From the NCBI GenBank assembly GCA_947650285.1, contig CANTFL010001420.1, forward strand, positions 222,047 to 286,046: a DNA stretch of 64,000 bases. The letters are read 5' to 3'. Positions within the stretch are counted from its first letter, which is position 1; the number at the start of each line of letters is the position of its first letter. The notes under the pieces are model-generated. The model worked only from the letters and a program-made list of their open reading frames with translations, did no database searches and was not told the DNA's origin. The position numbers were made by a program, and so were the translations under genes. This document shows positions 49,101-61,731 of the stretch, piece by piece. Origin of the DNA: Hyaloperonospora brassicae. Lineage: Eukaryota; Oomycota; Peronosporomycetes; Peronosporales; Peronosporaceae.

Positions 49101-52100
49101 TGTGGTACACATGAAACAACGTTTTCCTTTTCATATTTGTTTCCCCATTTCACGGACGTGACAAATTCCCGCCCTGTTTGGGAAGGCGCGGGCGTGCTGC
49201 GCTTGGAGCCACCAGCTGCAAGCGCAGACGCGGGATATAAGAACGTAATCGCGTCTTCGTATTATCGGTCGCGGCTGTGAAAATAGATAGTGGGTGGTAA
49301 TGTTGTTGATATTATTGTTAACGCTTTCTTTTTTTCATTTAGTAATGTTGATGCTACTGCTGTTTCTGTTGCTGATGTTTGTGTTGTATGAGGTGCAGTT
49401 ACTGCTGCTTATTTTTGAGGTGTTGCAAGGGCTATTAATGTTGTTCAACTTGTGGAATCGCATTTCTCTTACGGCTTATCAGGTTTGATACTTTAAAACG
49501 CTTAATCACATCAATACACCCCAATAATTCTAATATTTTTGTTTAATTTATTTTGTGACTATAAAGTCTCAGACCACTTCGTCTGCCTTCACATTTCAGG
49601 AAGAAAATGTGCGACAATGCCTCAGGCATATTAATCGTATTTTATGGCAGTCGATTAACGAAAACGTGGTCAGATCATTTATTGTACAAATTCACTTGAG
49701 TGTACTAGGATGTAAAGCATTTTTTGTATGTAAATGGAGCATTTCTATTATCCAAAAACGTAAGGCATGATATATGTTCGTGATCAAATCAAGATTTTTT
49801 TCCCTTCTATGTTGCAAATAGTAGTACAGAATTCAGTGTATAGTTTCACTAATTTATCCAGTTACTTAAAGTTATTTTTATGCAATGCCGGTGCTTCGTA
49901 GTACGGTCTCCTCGAACGATCTTACGCGACCTTAATAAATTATATTGCGTGTTTAAATATCAAGTAGCAAATATAGTGTTTCTGTTTTATGTTATGTGTG
50001 TTGGACACCTTTGTTACTCAGAAAATATGTGACCTAAAAACGTTAGATAGTTAAGAATCTATCAAAAAATGAGAGAGTAAAAAAATCTTTGACAATAGGC
50101 ATTGTCACGTTTTGGACCCCTAAGCAATATGGAACAACGAAGATAGGCCAGTGAAACACCTGTAGATCGACTAGCGCAGCCAGTGATATATCCTACCATC
50201 CAGGCTACATATTCACACAATTTTCTTGTTATGGCGTGATATAAGGATGTATCCATCGTACAGTGTTCATATGCCTGTTGAAAAGGTTTAGACAAAGATG
50301 TTTCCTATAAAGGCAATCGATCACCCCTTTTATAAAAAACTTCACCGTTTCACCAGCAATTCTTCGTTAATCGCAGCCGAACTGATTATCATACCCTGAC
50401 AACCGTAATACTGTGGCAGTCAAAGCCATGGATTTATTCTCACCTTCTTAGCAACCATATCAAATAGAAGTGAAAACTAAGATAGGCTTAGGCTACTAAA
50501 AAACTAATTCGAAAACCACGGCATAGATGACTTGTTATGGATAGATTGAGACGAGGTGTAATGTTTATAAATATATATAGTGCGCGGAAGAGGTTCACAG
50601 TAAAGTATACATCTTTTATTTCCAGCGAATTTCAAAATGACTTTGGAAATTATACCAGCTATTCATTGATATGCAATTTTACACATCTACTGCTCGAATA
50701 CGGGTTGATCTGACTCGAACGTCTGATATAATTTGCTGCTGTCATAAACACGTCGTATTAAACGCACCGACCATCTCTATATAACTTGAAAGAAATGGAA
50801 ACTCATTACTTCTATATATCGCCTCTTAAATTATTAGGTCCATTGTGATCTTTTTTTGTAACTATAACATATTAAAGAGAATATATAGGTTTAATAAAAA
50901 AGGGGGTGTTTAAAACCATTTTTGCATGTACAGTTTTGAGCAATCCACTGATTCTAAAATCAGTGAAGATCAACACAGATTTCACGGAAATATACACCTA
51001 AATTCGTATTACGTTAGCTGTTTGTATTTGAAAGAATTGTCCATTGGTCATGGGTAAGAAGAATCTGTCGAGGTTGCGGTTGTTTACATCAATGATATTT
51101 GGATAAAATACCACAGCATGTATGATTATTCTGTATAGCAGCAAAAAAACGTTTTCTTTTTTAAGGTCTTATGGATGTACGTGGTTATCAAAATATGAAT
51201 GTTGGTCTTGTCAGTGCTATCAGATACGAGATTCGCTAAAACGACTATAAGTGTGCTCGCTATATATCCTAATAATTTAGACTGCATCAATATTTTCCAG
51301 TTCATTTACGAAACAAGATCTACGATAGGAAAGATTAATCGACATCGTACGACGCGAAATCTTGAAAGACATTTTATTTATTGCTTGTCAATTCAAATCG
51401 TAAAATGCTAAGGTCAATAAGGCTTTACATATTGTTTGTAATGCATCATCTAGACTTGACGTGTCATTCGAACAAAGGGTTTGCTACACAATGTAGCAGA
51501 CCGTAATGGACTGGCTAAAAAGAAAGAAGAACTAACATTAATTATGACAAAAATCAATATATGAAGCCGATTGATTGAACAAAAGATGGATATAACACGC
51601 ATTATCATATTATGCTATCCAGTTTTTGATCATAAATATTAGTTGTCTTGGTCAAAACTAATGTCAACAATACCGTTGTGTTGTGCACGCCAATTTGTAT
51701 GGCGGCCGCCAATCTTACAACGGGTCGTGTATGTGGCGTCCTAAAGAAAAACATTTCATGGTGCGATACGCAAAAAATCGTTTATTGAAAAATAGATCTT
51801 GTTATAACTATAAGTATTAGCGGTGAACACTAAGGCAAAGATGCAGCAGAGTGGACTTAAAGTCCAGCCGGAGAAGTCGTTGTATGTGAGACGTAGCTTA
51901 AAGCAAATAGTTCAAAGAAAGGTAATCATAGTTTAATTTTGCCTCCGATAATGATAACAGCAGCAGTAGTAAAACCAGGCATTTACCCAATTTAATTTGG
52001 TTGCGACTATGAAGGCAGACGTATGGCGGGCAAACGAACCGAACCTTATTTGATTGATGTCACGCAGTAGATCCAAGAATGGATAATGAACAAAGCATAC

Positions 52101-55100
52101 ATTTGGTGTTTTAAGGATAGCTTAACATAATACTGATACTTCTAGAGATAAAGGTACGTCAAAGTTTTCAGTGCATTTGTCACGAGTAGAATTAGTAACC
52201 TAATCATGTAGATTCCAAGATGGCGTTTTCCATACTTAATTTGACACTGGAAAGGCCTGCTGTACGACATCGATGTTAGCATATATGAACTTTGTTAAAC
52301 GGACGATAGAATATGGATAATTTGGGTCGTTAAACTTGATCTGGCGACTTGTCAGCGTGCGCAAAGAAATAAATAATGTTTACACATCTATCCGTATAAA
52401 TGCAAGGACGGGCGACCGTAGTGGTAATTCGAATCGTCGTATAGGGTTGCTCCTGATGTATACTTGGGTAATCGACCAAAATGGATAACCGATACGTTGA
52501 ATGAAAAAAGCGGAAAGTATGCTAACGAATGATGGCTTACGATAAAATTGTGTGCATTAAACACAACTTGTAATATGACGGATTGAACGACCTTGCGTGA
52601 GTAGAAACCAAACGCAGCATGATTGATGGCTCGTGTTTAATGGCTTTTTCATAACGACCTATATGCAGTCAAACTTATCAAATATCGAATGATCTTGTGG
52701 TGTGAATTTTTCTGATATTAACTATCATGTATTCATTTAGATAAACACGATGTTCTGGACGTGGTACACGCAAACGTTATGCGTGTATTATGATTACATG
52801 ATATTGGGTCAACGGGCGTGGTTCGATTAGCGTTATAATAATTCTGCGGGAAATATTACACCGTTTTCACGCAATATATAATGGTAAGGAAATAAGAATC
52901 TATCGATTTTTTTTAATTATAGCCATATATTATAAATATATCCTAAACATGCAGTTAAAGATCCAAAATTACGATGCCTATATTGCCAACAAGATATATG
53001 TTTATAATATTTGTTACCAAAATAGTTATTTGGTAACTAGCAAAGTAACAAAGGCGTTATGAAATTTGGCGGATGGTAGACATAGCTCGACATGATCCGA
53101 CGGCCAATCTGTGGAAGGTCCTCTAATAAAACAGTATATGATACGCGATCTGGATCGAAGAGATACATGCGAGTGCGTCTTTGAGACCAAAAACAAACAT
53201 AATTGCGTATACTAATTTTTGTTATATAACTGATTAGTTGTAAATAAAACACCCCTGATGGGGCCTGTTATAGACGGGAAATTATAAAATGCATCGTCAA
53301 AGAAAATGATAATGATAACGTCTGTATCTATCAGCATAAGCAAATTAAGTTTTCTCAACAGAAAGTATACGGCGTCCCTACGCTGTACTAATATATAAAT
53401 TTCCTTGTATCAATCGTTAAACTTTTTTACCACGAAGGATCGCTAGCGTGCAATCACAATAGCATTTACGCGTGACGCAGTTATAAAATTTATTGATCGA
53501 TAAATTGCATATTGGCTTAAACGCTGAGAGATGCCTAAACATCAAATTCACAAGACCAAGTATAATTATGGTGGTATGACGCAAATAAAGCAGATTACCA
53601 GATACATTTTACATCTAATCACGTATTATTTGGTCAAAAAAGATCATTTACACCAAGAACTTACCAAAACGTTAAAATACGGCCGTACATTCTGTTGTGA
53701 AGCATAAGTATCATCGCTGCTCCTAACGAAAACAACTTATCTTGTATGCCCATGATGATTATTGATACCATGCGAAGGCTGATAGCAAAGTTTAGCGCAA
53801 AACAACAATACACTATCACTATAAGAAGAAAAATCAGCTGGCTGGCAAATACGACTTGCGTGGAAGATTACTAAGCCGCCATCAATATTGCGGTGATAAC
53901 AGTCACGCAAATATATATGAAGATATGTCAAATCGTAATAAAATGTGTGTGGGATGTGACTAAAGCATCAATGCATTGTAAAATGCAGAATTCTGGGCCC
54001 TATTATAGTTTGTGAATTGTTGCATGGCGTATAAAGAGCACAGGGGTCTTTTTTATGGTAAGAAATGCGTAAAATTATAGCTTACTTTAACTATATTCTC
54101 AATGGTCGTGGGTTTAATTTGTGCAGGGGCTCTAGATAGAAAACTGTATAGTATTCTGATTTCCAGATGATTCGTTTAATTTAGCATAAGCATGCGTTCG
54201 TTTTTGTGGTGAATCATATCCTTGCACGAATTTTGCGGTCACTTTTTGATGGATAGTATAGTGATACATTAAAGCGGCTGAATATGTTGGTATAATTATG
54301 AGTCATATCTCTGCCTAAACAGGTCTTAATACTGCGGTCTTTTGCAACGGGTATCACCCTTTTTGACATAATATAGTACTCTATATATTTCATAACACAT
54401 ATTGATTGATGCCAGCATGGGGTCTAAGCATGGTCGAATCATAAGAATAATGAAATGAGGAACATAATTAGCTATACTAATTGCAATTATACTTTCGGGA
54501 ACTTTTATCGCTAGATGCGCATCAAAAGGAGGCAATTAACAATCTGAACACTATACAGGCCATGATTTCCGTACATTTCATTAACATATGTTGGCTATAT
54601 TTTTTACATAATATCATTCAATAAATCGTTTTGTACTTGTCTATTGTACCAGATTGACCTATACTCTGCGCTTAGACACCCGATATCACTACTTAGACGT
54701 ATGCCGATATTTCGTAAACAAATTTATTAATTCGTAAAATGTATAACGTAGACGCCTAATTTATGTACTCGACACGGTCCGCTACAATCTAAAGCAGCTT
54801 TACATTATATAAAATATCAAAGTATTACGTCGACAGATTTTGAAGTAATGTATGACAAACTGTTCTCGATTACATGCTTGTATACTCGGCTTTTTAAATA
54901 AACCACGCGCTTTCTACGCACATAGAATCCTAAATATGATGTATGAGCAGACGTGGTTATTGTTTGTTATGTCAAAAGACTTATTAGTACTATAGGTATG
55001 CGTCTTACTTTGACTCTATCGAATACACAAGTACTCGCATATCTACAAATGTAGCCTTCATATGGATGACAGGCAAGAATTCATAGTTCACATATGTAAG

Positions 55101-57252
55101 TTATACTTTGTATGCGACGTTAAACTTGATTAAAGGTATTGTGGATACACGTATACCCAACCCGTCGCATTTAATAGGATCCAAACCTAAATGTATTACT
55201 TTAACGACGAATATTGATAAAATCCTGACGTATAACATCCGGTTTGAGTGCAACATTTATAAATGTGTAATGTCTCTTATCAAGATAGTTCATGCTTATT
55301 TCTTGCCGCATATAATTCTGAAAAACATATATTATTCTACTAGAAATCGTTTTGTAATAAATAAGTTAAGCTTCCACGCTTTAGAACCTATCGGTGCTTT
55401 ATTAATTCACGTTACACATCAATTTCATTTTACTTTTCAAATCCTATGGTTTGACACAGCCTTTATATATATTTTCTATGAATATGTCAATATTGTTGGT
55501 TTTCATGATAGATGAGACAACACAGGATCAATATAGACATTCTTAAATATACTAGAACACACCTAGAAGCAGTATTTAGGTACTGTGTCCTGTTACTTCA
55601 TAAACTGCGATCATATACAATATGTAAGTGTGAAAAGTTGTTTGAAGTTAGAAATACATCCGCATAGCATTTCATTTCAGTACATTATGTCGCCAACATA
55701 TTTGCCAAGTTATGACAACTTCGACTGTCATTGGCTCTGACGCAATTATTTTTATAGTATAAAATATAGCTTTAGCTTAATTAGTGAGAACGTCTTCGTC
55801 GTCATTCGTTAATTTTATCACAATACTGACACGAACCATGTTACATTATTCAAATAGTCGATCAACTTGCGGAAATAAGTGCGACTTATTTTTTAAATGG
55901 CATAGTTGTATGTTGCCCGTGGTATTGGTATTTGCCTTCTCAATTTCTCTTTTCATGCACAAACGCAGGATACTGATGGTCTGTTCGTATTTGTCGATGT
56001 TTCCCGTGGGCGTCAAACTTGCATGTCAATATTTTTATACTGTTTCAGCTGAATAATCAACACTTGCACAAAAATACGTCAATAGTGTAGGGGTCAATTT
56101 CATTTATTACTGCAATATCAGTATCCATCATAACAAACAAAACGAATCTTAACCAATGTAATCTTATCAAGTATACAATGTCTACTGTATCGAATTTCAA
56201 TTGTTCTTCTGAATGTTTTTACGTCTTCGCGCTTCCCCCTACGTGCACATGTTCTAATGTAGTTCCATAAATGTTTTGTTAAGATCTTGATCTTTTTAAA
56301 TTTTAAGATCTTAAAGCTGTTGTGGCGCATTTATTATGGCTTATGCTGTTTTGTGTATCCCATTTACCAACCTGGTTGCTTATGGTATCACGATACAGGC
56401 GCATCGCTCATATGTCTGGTACAACTATGATGCAAAATATATGACTACCATGATAGTGCTGTGCAAATTCTTTGACTACCATGATAGTGTTGTTTAAATG
56501 CAACATATTGTACGAGATCACATGTGGACGACCCATACAAGTAGAAGGAAAACATGTGGTCACTTTAAAGAACATGTGGATAAGACTTAACTTATCAGGC
56601 TTCTTTCTCTATAAATACAACGTACAACTTAAAGTAAAGAGTTTCTTTATCTGTAAATAATGCACATAAGTCTCTTGCTTTAAAATTGCTTATCGTTATC
56701 TTTGGAAGTGGACAATGCTAGGCGATCATTGCCGCGTCAACAAGGCATTCTGTACTCCTCTCTTGTGCGCTCAAATCCGATCGGCAGATATATCTATAGT
56801 CCGGATTACTGACTCGTATTTTGATATAGCACAACAATGCAGTACTGAATCAATTTTGACAGTGTTCGTAGCGAGGTATGTAACGTATCCCACAAGTATG
56901 CCCCAACAAACTTTCTACAGGAAAAGCAGCAGAAAGTACGCAGATGACGGTAATTTTATCGTGACCCATTATTACAACGTGCCTGATTGCCGATCAAGAA
57001 GCAAAAACTGGACGATCAGTGTAGTAATTGCACAGGATTTCATCAAGAAATAGACACGCTCCGAAATCGGTTTCCATACGCAAGTCGGGGCTCGGTGTGA
57101 TACTATCATTACTAATCGTACGTTCATATAAATGGCCGGATTTATGATTGCTAATGTTCAACCTTCAAAGACCACATTTTGGATTTGGGGCTATATTACG
57201 CCCCATCGCCGATATCATCATTGCTAACTTTCAACCTTTTTCGACTCTATTT
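43131..57252. other. 14-kb AT-rich, gene-poor stretch
   Basis: Open frames here are short (mostly under 100 codons) and AT-driven. The longest are 135 codons at 55108-55515, 131 at 44650-45045, and 124 at 43530-43904 and 44482-44856. None carries a motif I recognise. Two GC-richer patches stand out: 43530-43930 and 49140-49260. A 20-bp direct repeat (GACTACCATGATAGTG words) lies near 56441-56488. I see no tRNA, rRNA or LTR here. Confidence 0.5.
43300..43930. other. GC-richer patch, possible gene relic
   Basis: Composition is clearly richer in G and C than the flanks. Frames exist on both strands (43308-43538 plus, 76 codons; 43530-43904 minus, 124 codons, rich in Ala, Cys and Arg). I recognise no family. 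It could be a decayed gene or transposon fragment. Confidence 0.25.
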
Positions 57253-59469
57253 CTAACTAAAGATTCCACTTTTATCAGCAATCCTATGAATTCCAGCACC
57301 ACTTCTATCACCATAACACTCTATCGCAATCTTTGCATTCGCCAGACAGGTAAGTTTTTCCCTGAGCTGACGACGTTCCGCCACTTTGAGCTCGGAGTTT
57401 TGCATCAGTCTGGCCAGTGTCGCATCCGTCAACCCGTTGAGCTCCTGTGCCATTTCGTCGACAAACTTCTTCAAAATCAAGTCGTTCAGCCGCATGAGAA
57501 TCTCGTCTGCAAAGCGCGCGACCGCCACCTTGAAGTACGCTTCCAGTGCCGCTTGCATATCAAGCGCTTCCCGATCTTCCATAGACGCTGCCGCTGCTTT
57601 TGTAGCCTTCATGACCACAGCGAGATCCACTTTTCCATCTGAATCTGCTTGAACGGATGTGGTCACTTGTTCTTGAAGAGCCTTCAAGTGTTCTTGGTCC
57701 AATTCGTCATACAAACGCTTGTCCTGAGTGTACGGCCGACCTTCCCCATTCAGCACCAGTCTCATCTCCATACTCGCATTCGCAACCACTCGGTCCAGCA
57801 CATCGGACGCAGTACTTCTGAGAAACTGCACAACTCGAGAATTGGCCCCAACCTCCTTAGAGACGAAGTCCGACACCAACTTTGTCTGCAACAGATACGC
57901 ACGCACCAGTGCATTTGTCGGTGGCCCCCACTTGTCAACGATCTTGCGAAACAAGTTGCGAAAGACTTGGTACGACGGAAAAATCGGGAGCTCATCGCCG
58001 CGGTTTTCACGGATAAACTGTTTCAGCATCGCCCGTTCGTCGAAGCGCCAATGGTCCTTGCTCTTCCACTGCTGGTCATACTCCTCGCAGCAAATGTCCG
58101 TTCCGTTGATCCCTTTCACTCGCCCACTGCGATACTGGCCGTCGGTCTCAATTTGCACGGCATCCCCAACTGCCACTTGTTCTTGTGGTTTCTTCGCATC
58201 GGCGTCGCCAAACACACAGTCTTTCGACTTCTTGATCGCAACTTCAAAGCTAGCTTCCTTGACACGAAGAATGGCTCGAAGACGGACATTCATTTTGGGT
58301 GGATTCGGACATCGATCCGATGCTGTTGGTGTCGGGGTAGACGGCAGTGCTTCGTAACGTCCGCTCATTGCTGCTTCGATCAACCGCAAGTACTGATCAA
58401 CCCACTTGCCAAACTGCTGACGTTGCACCACGGGTGTTTCCAACGGCGTGCCCAGTTTCGCCAATGACTTTTGCGTCTCCGTCATGCGCGAACTGATCTC
58501 CTCCACCACCTTTGGCAGTGACCGACGGATATTGTCTTGCAGAATTGACATCAACCGTTCACTTAGTCGTGGCACTCCCCACAAGTGCGTCGATAGTCGG
58601 CGCCAATACTCGTGCTCGCCGAAAAACACCTTTTCGACTGCCAGCCCTCTTTCAATGCTCATGCGCTTGGACAGATCCCGTTGGCTTCGGCACTTCACGG
58701 CGTGGTAGCCCAAGTGCATTTTCTTCTTGCGGTTCAGAAGTAACTCGTGCACTGCAAGCTCTGCACCAGCGTCAACCAAATCCACTTTGGTCACCACGGC
58801 AATGGTTCTCGTTCCATTCGGGTCGGCCTCTTGAGCCGCTTGCAATATCTCCGTATTGTGCATGTCGACATTAGCTGGCACAACAGCAATGATGACCGTT
58901 CGCTCTTGCTGCATGTAACGGTTGATCATTTGCCGAACCCTTGCAATGATGCTATGGTCTTCGTGATCGCCCACAGTGCGCACAAATCCCGGCAGGTCGG
59001 TGAGAGTGAGATTTGGCATGTCGGGGCCACTCATTTCAATCACAATTTGATCGTCACTAATGTATTGGCCTTCGTCGATCAGTTTCTGCGTGAGCTTCGT
59101 GATGGCACATGGGACGTCGTCTAGATGAGTGAGCTTTTCACCCTCTTCCCCGGTATCCGTCTCACCCTCCTCATCAGTACCTCCATCCGAGCGAAACCGG
59201 ACGAGGCGCACCGTTCCGCTGAATGTGCTGGCACGAGAGAGGACGAGCTGAGTAGGACACCTCGTCGTGAGCTGATCACTGGATGGAAACGAGACGCCTG
59301 AAAGCGCCGACAGGAGGGACGATTTGCCGCTGGAAGTGTCCCCCATCACCGCAATTTGCGGCAGCTCAATGTATTGGCCAAGACCAATATCACGGAGCTT
59401 GTCGATCAGCCTTCGCTCTTCTTGAGCATTCACTTGGGCAAACAAACTGCTTTGGAAACTCTTGGTCAT
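57253..59469 (-). CDS. Dynamin-family large GTPase with Tudor-like insert
   Basis: 738 codons from the ATG at 59469; the frame is open 19 codons further upstream but without another ATG. Numbering below starts from that upstream edge, so subtract 19 for the ATG. G1 is GDTSSGKS (62-69), G2 is TTRCPTQ (87-93), G3 is DLPG (177-180) and G4 is TKVD (246-249), all typical of dynamins that drive membrane fission or Mx-type self-assembly. Stalk-like helices follow. Residues about 449-497 (VGDAVQIETDGQYRSGRVKG, then YDQQWKSKDHW) resemble a Tudor or Agenet barrel placed inside the stalk. The C-terminal 650-740 looks like a GTPase effector domain. No PH or Pro-rich domain and no transmembrane segment are seen, so it is closer to Drp/Mx-like proteins than classical dynamin. 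Single exon, intact, GC-richer than its surroundings. Substrate membrane unknown. Confidence 0.93.
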   Translation of the reverse strand: MTKSFQSSLFAQVNAQEERRLIDKLRDIGLGQYIELPQIAVMGDTSSGKSSLLSALSGVSFPSSDQLTTRCPTQLVLSRASTFSGTVRLVRFRSDGGTDEEGETDTGEEGEKLTHLDDVPCAITKLTQKLIDEGQYISDDQIVIEMSGPDMPNLTLTDLPGFVRTVGDHEDHSIIARVRQMINRYMQQERTVIIAVVPANVDMHNTEILQAAQEADPNGTRTIAVVTKVDLVDAGAELAVHELLLNRKKKMHLGYHAVKCRSQRDLSKRMSIERGLAVEKVFFGEHEYWRRLSTHLWGVPRLSERLMSILQDNIRRSLPKVVEEISSRMTETQKSLAKLGTPLETPVVQRQQFGKWVDQYLRLIEAAMSGRYEALPSTPTPTASDRCPNPPKMNVRLRAILRVKEASFEVAIKKSKDCVFGDADAKKPQEQVAVGDAVQIETDGQYRSGRVKGINGTDICCEEYDQQWKSKDHWRFDERAMLKQFIRENRGDELPIFPSYQVFRNLFRKIVDKWGPPTNALVRAYLLQTKLVSDFVSKEVGANSRVVQFLRSTASDVLDRVVANASMEMRLVLNGEGRPYTQDKRLYDELDQEHLKALQEQVTTSVQADSDGKVDLAVVMKATKAAAASMEDREALDMQAALEAYFKVAVARFADEILMRLNDLILKKFVDEMAQELNGLTDATLARLMQNSELKVAERRQLREKLTCLANAKIAIECYGDRSGAGIHRIADKSGIFS

Positions 59470-59517
59470 ATTGGCGAAGCTGGTCCAGGAGGTGGCGCTG
59501 AAGTGTGGTGGAAAGAC

Positions 59518-59537
59518 GAAGTGCAAAAGTGAGAGCT
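59518..59537 (-). promoter_or_regulatory. Candidate initiator element of the dynamin gene
   Basis: On the minus strand GCTCTCACTTTTGCACTT lies about 50-70 bp before the ATG. It resembles the oomycete transcription-start element, which is TCA-centred and pyrimidine-rich with a following TTT. The match is by eye only. Confidence 0.35.
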
Positions 59538-59539
59538 AG

Positions 59540-60301
59540 CATCGCAACAAGTGAGGCACAGTCGATGCACCGAACTGTTGCTTGGCTCAATCAGTCAATC
59601 GGTCCATTCGACCACGTTCTCGTTGGAGTTCCCACTTTGATAGATTTGACTAGATCCAAAGAGACTCGATTACGTTGATCTTAGGACTCGTCCGAAGTTT
59701 TCTTTATCAATGTGTGGAATAGTACTATTACAAATACTCGAGCAAGGCGAGCAATTAAGGAGATGAGTACTTTTCGCATCAACCTACACACTGATCGTGC
59801 AGCGCGAGACCAACGATCGTCCAAGTAATTTAGTACGATATTACTGTTTGGAGGCCTGTGCCTGGATGACTTCGGTATAAAGTTGCTTCCATGATAGGCG
59901 GTGAGTCACTTTCTGCCGTCGAAGTATAGTCAATCGATGACACGGTCAATACCAACGTACATATGTTCGAACGGATGCGGGCCGAAGTGCACCTTATGGT
60001 GACCACGGGTTCTGGCTTCGTGGTTGCGTATAGTCAGTAAGTTTCCATTAAATCAAATTTACCATCTTGGTCGGCCTACGTAAGCTCAGTCTATATTTTT
60101 GTGTATGTGTATATTTGTTGTTGTGCGTTGTTATTAGCTAGTGAGATAGGCCACGAAAATATTAACATAACGCAAGGTAGTTAGTTGACCAACTAATCAC
60201 GACATGGGCACCTTTCGGCGATTTCGATGTGCACGCTTCGACCAGCATCTTCTCGCAATAATGGTGCTGAGAAAGGATTCGAAATTCGAGCAAGTCAAAA
60301 G
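59540..60301. other. Upstream region of the dynamin gene
   Basis: About 760 bp between the dynamin gene and the LTR of element 4. It probably holds the promoter of the dynamin gene. I see no ORF or RNA gene. Confidence 0.5.
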
Positions 60302-60692
60302 TGTAACGGGGCACACCCTTGCGTGAACTGAACGCAAGGGTTTAGGTGCCCCGACAGACGTACAAGAGGCAAACGAGGAAGCGTAGATAAGGGAAAAGTA
60401 AAATTGTTGTTTTAATATAATTAAGTCTTTAACCACTGTCTCTCTGTTTAACCTGACTAAATTATGTTAATATAACTGAGTGTATGGTGACATCTCGTCA
60501 CCACTCATTGCGCGCGTCCTGCGGCGATTGGTGGTTGATATCATCACGATATTAACCAATGAGCAGATCCTTTGGTCGCCTCACCAATATCACCACTATC
60601 GGTTATATTGTTAAAAGAATATTCGACATAATATTCTTTATTGTCACTTTCTTTTAAAGTGACACTTCCATGTAACGTGCTGCCCCGTTACA
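60302..60692 (-). repeat. 3' LTR of gypsy element 4
   Basis: 391 bp, TGTAACGGGGC to GCCCCGTTACA, an 11-bp terminal inverted repeat. A strong cruciform lies at its start (ACCCTTGCGT / ACGCAAGGGT inside GGGGCAC / GTGCCCC). The CATTGCGCGCGT core is at 60498-60536. Orientation is fixed by the adjoining purine tract. Confidence 0.88.
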
Positions 60693-60707
60693 TCACCCCC
60701 CCCTTAA
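60693..60707 (-). promoter_or_regulatory. Polypurine tract of element 4
   Basis: The minus strand reads TTAAGGGGGGGGTGA up to the LTR, a classic G-rich purine tract for plus-strand priming. Confidence 0.75.
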
Positions 60708-60825
60708 CTGATAGTCACTGTGTGACTATTAAAAATATGGCGGCCACCCATTTGTCGCCATTGGGACAGGGAGCACTTGTTGGGTCAGTTCCGTTTATAC
60801 CTCAACCCGACCTCGCATAGTTAAT

Positions 60826-61731
60826 ATGTCTATGCGAGGTGACTCAAGGCACAACGAGTTCCCTGTGCCTGTGCCAGCTTCTGCGGCAGACGATTCGTCG
60901 TCTGCTGCTCCTTCTTCGCCTGCATCAAGAGGTGCTGCAGGTGCACGCGGTACAGCACCGCGTGCGCATGATGACCCCGACATTGAGACCATCTACTCTG
61001 GCGAGTCAGACGTGTCTAACTCGGGAAATTCTGCAGAGGCGTCTCGATCACCCGCGATGCCTCAGTATTCGCCAAGGCCACTGCCGAACGAACAGACTCG
61101 TGAGTTGCAACACAGTCTGTTCGGCAGTGATGATGAAGGTGATCAGAGTGGTGAGGAGCATTACTCCTTACAACCGCCGACTCGTGGCTCTTCGCACGAG
61201 CGTGAAGACGATGGCGTGAACCGCCGTCATTCTGGGAGACGCGGTACCGACAAGGGTACCACTGTGAAGCGTGATAAGTCGAAGCCGTGGCGTTTGCCCG
61301 AACGGATCATCAATAGCTTGTCTCACGAGACAAGCCAACACCATCGAATTCCCTTATTCGATGCGACTGAGATTCACGGCTTGGATCCCAACGCGAGCAA
61401 CTTTCGCGCTGAGGAAGAATTTTATCTCGATGTCTTTCTTAGACATCGATGGTACAAAGGCAACCAAAAGCGTGACAAGGCCTCGCTTTCAACTGCGTGG
61501 AACGCGTTCGTCCAAAACGCAAAGAATTTTGGACGAGAAGGGTGGCTCAAGAAACTTGAGGCGACACGCCTCAGGTTCGAAAAGCGAACGCCAACCGGTG
61601 TAAGGTACCGGTTGCACTGTTTGTCGAGTGAGGAAGACATTCCTTGCCTCACATGGGGAGACCCTTGTGCGAGTTGTGTTGACAACTCGCAGCGTGCACA
61701 TAGGGACGTGTTTTCCCTAAGTTTGCTCTAG
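60826..61731 (+). CDS. Opposite-strand ORF of gypsy element 4, unknown protein
   Basis: 301 codons, on the strand opposite to pol, starting 134 bp inside from the 3' LTR. Residues 1-150 are Ser/Ala/Asp-rich and low in complexity. Residues 153-260 look helical and folded (PWRLPERIINSLSHETS, EEEFYLDVFLRHRWYKGN, REGWLKKLEATRLRF). A Cys cluster follows (C265, C274, C281, C284), perhaps metal-binding. The ATG lies in the loop of a 10-bp hairpin (60811-60839). The TAG at 61729-61731 is followed in the same frame by another 175 open codons, so the original protein was probably longer. Relics at the same place in elements 1-2, and more weakly in 3, show it is a standing part of this family. Function unknown; antisense ORFs at this position are known in some plant gypsy (Tat) elements, but I see no specific homology. 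Confidence 0.6.
   Translation: MSMRGDSRHNEFPVPVPASAADDSSSAAPSSPASRGAAGARGTAPRAHDDPDIETIYSGESDVSNSGNSAEASRSPAMPQYSPRPLPNEQTRELQHSLFGSDDEGDQSGEEHYSLQPPTRGSSHEREDDGVNRRHSGRRGTDKGTTVKRDKSKPWRLPERIINSLSHETSQHHRIPLFDATEIHGLDPNASNFRAEEEFYLDVFLRHRWYKGNQKRDKASLSTAWNAFVQNAKNFGREGWLKKLEATRLRFEKRTPTGVRYRLHCLSSEEDIPCLTWGDPCASCVDNSQRAHRDVFSLSLL

Noticed and set aside
49294..49488. Leu-rich 64-codon frame resembling a membrane protein
   Set aside because: It follows from a T-rich low-complexity stretch (TTG, CTG, TTT repeats); no start context, partner or homology supports a gene.
55108..55515. 135-codon frame in AT-rich DNA
   Set aside because: Composition is Ile/Tyr/Asn/Phe-rich as expected from AT-rich sequence, with no recognisable domain.
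57649..58467. 272-codon open frame on the plus strand inside the dynamin gene
   Set aside because: It is the antisense of a gene with a full set of GTPase motifs; its protein is His/Cys-rich without any domain and arises from GC-rich codons of the real gene.
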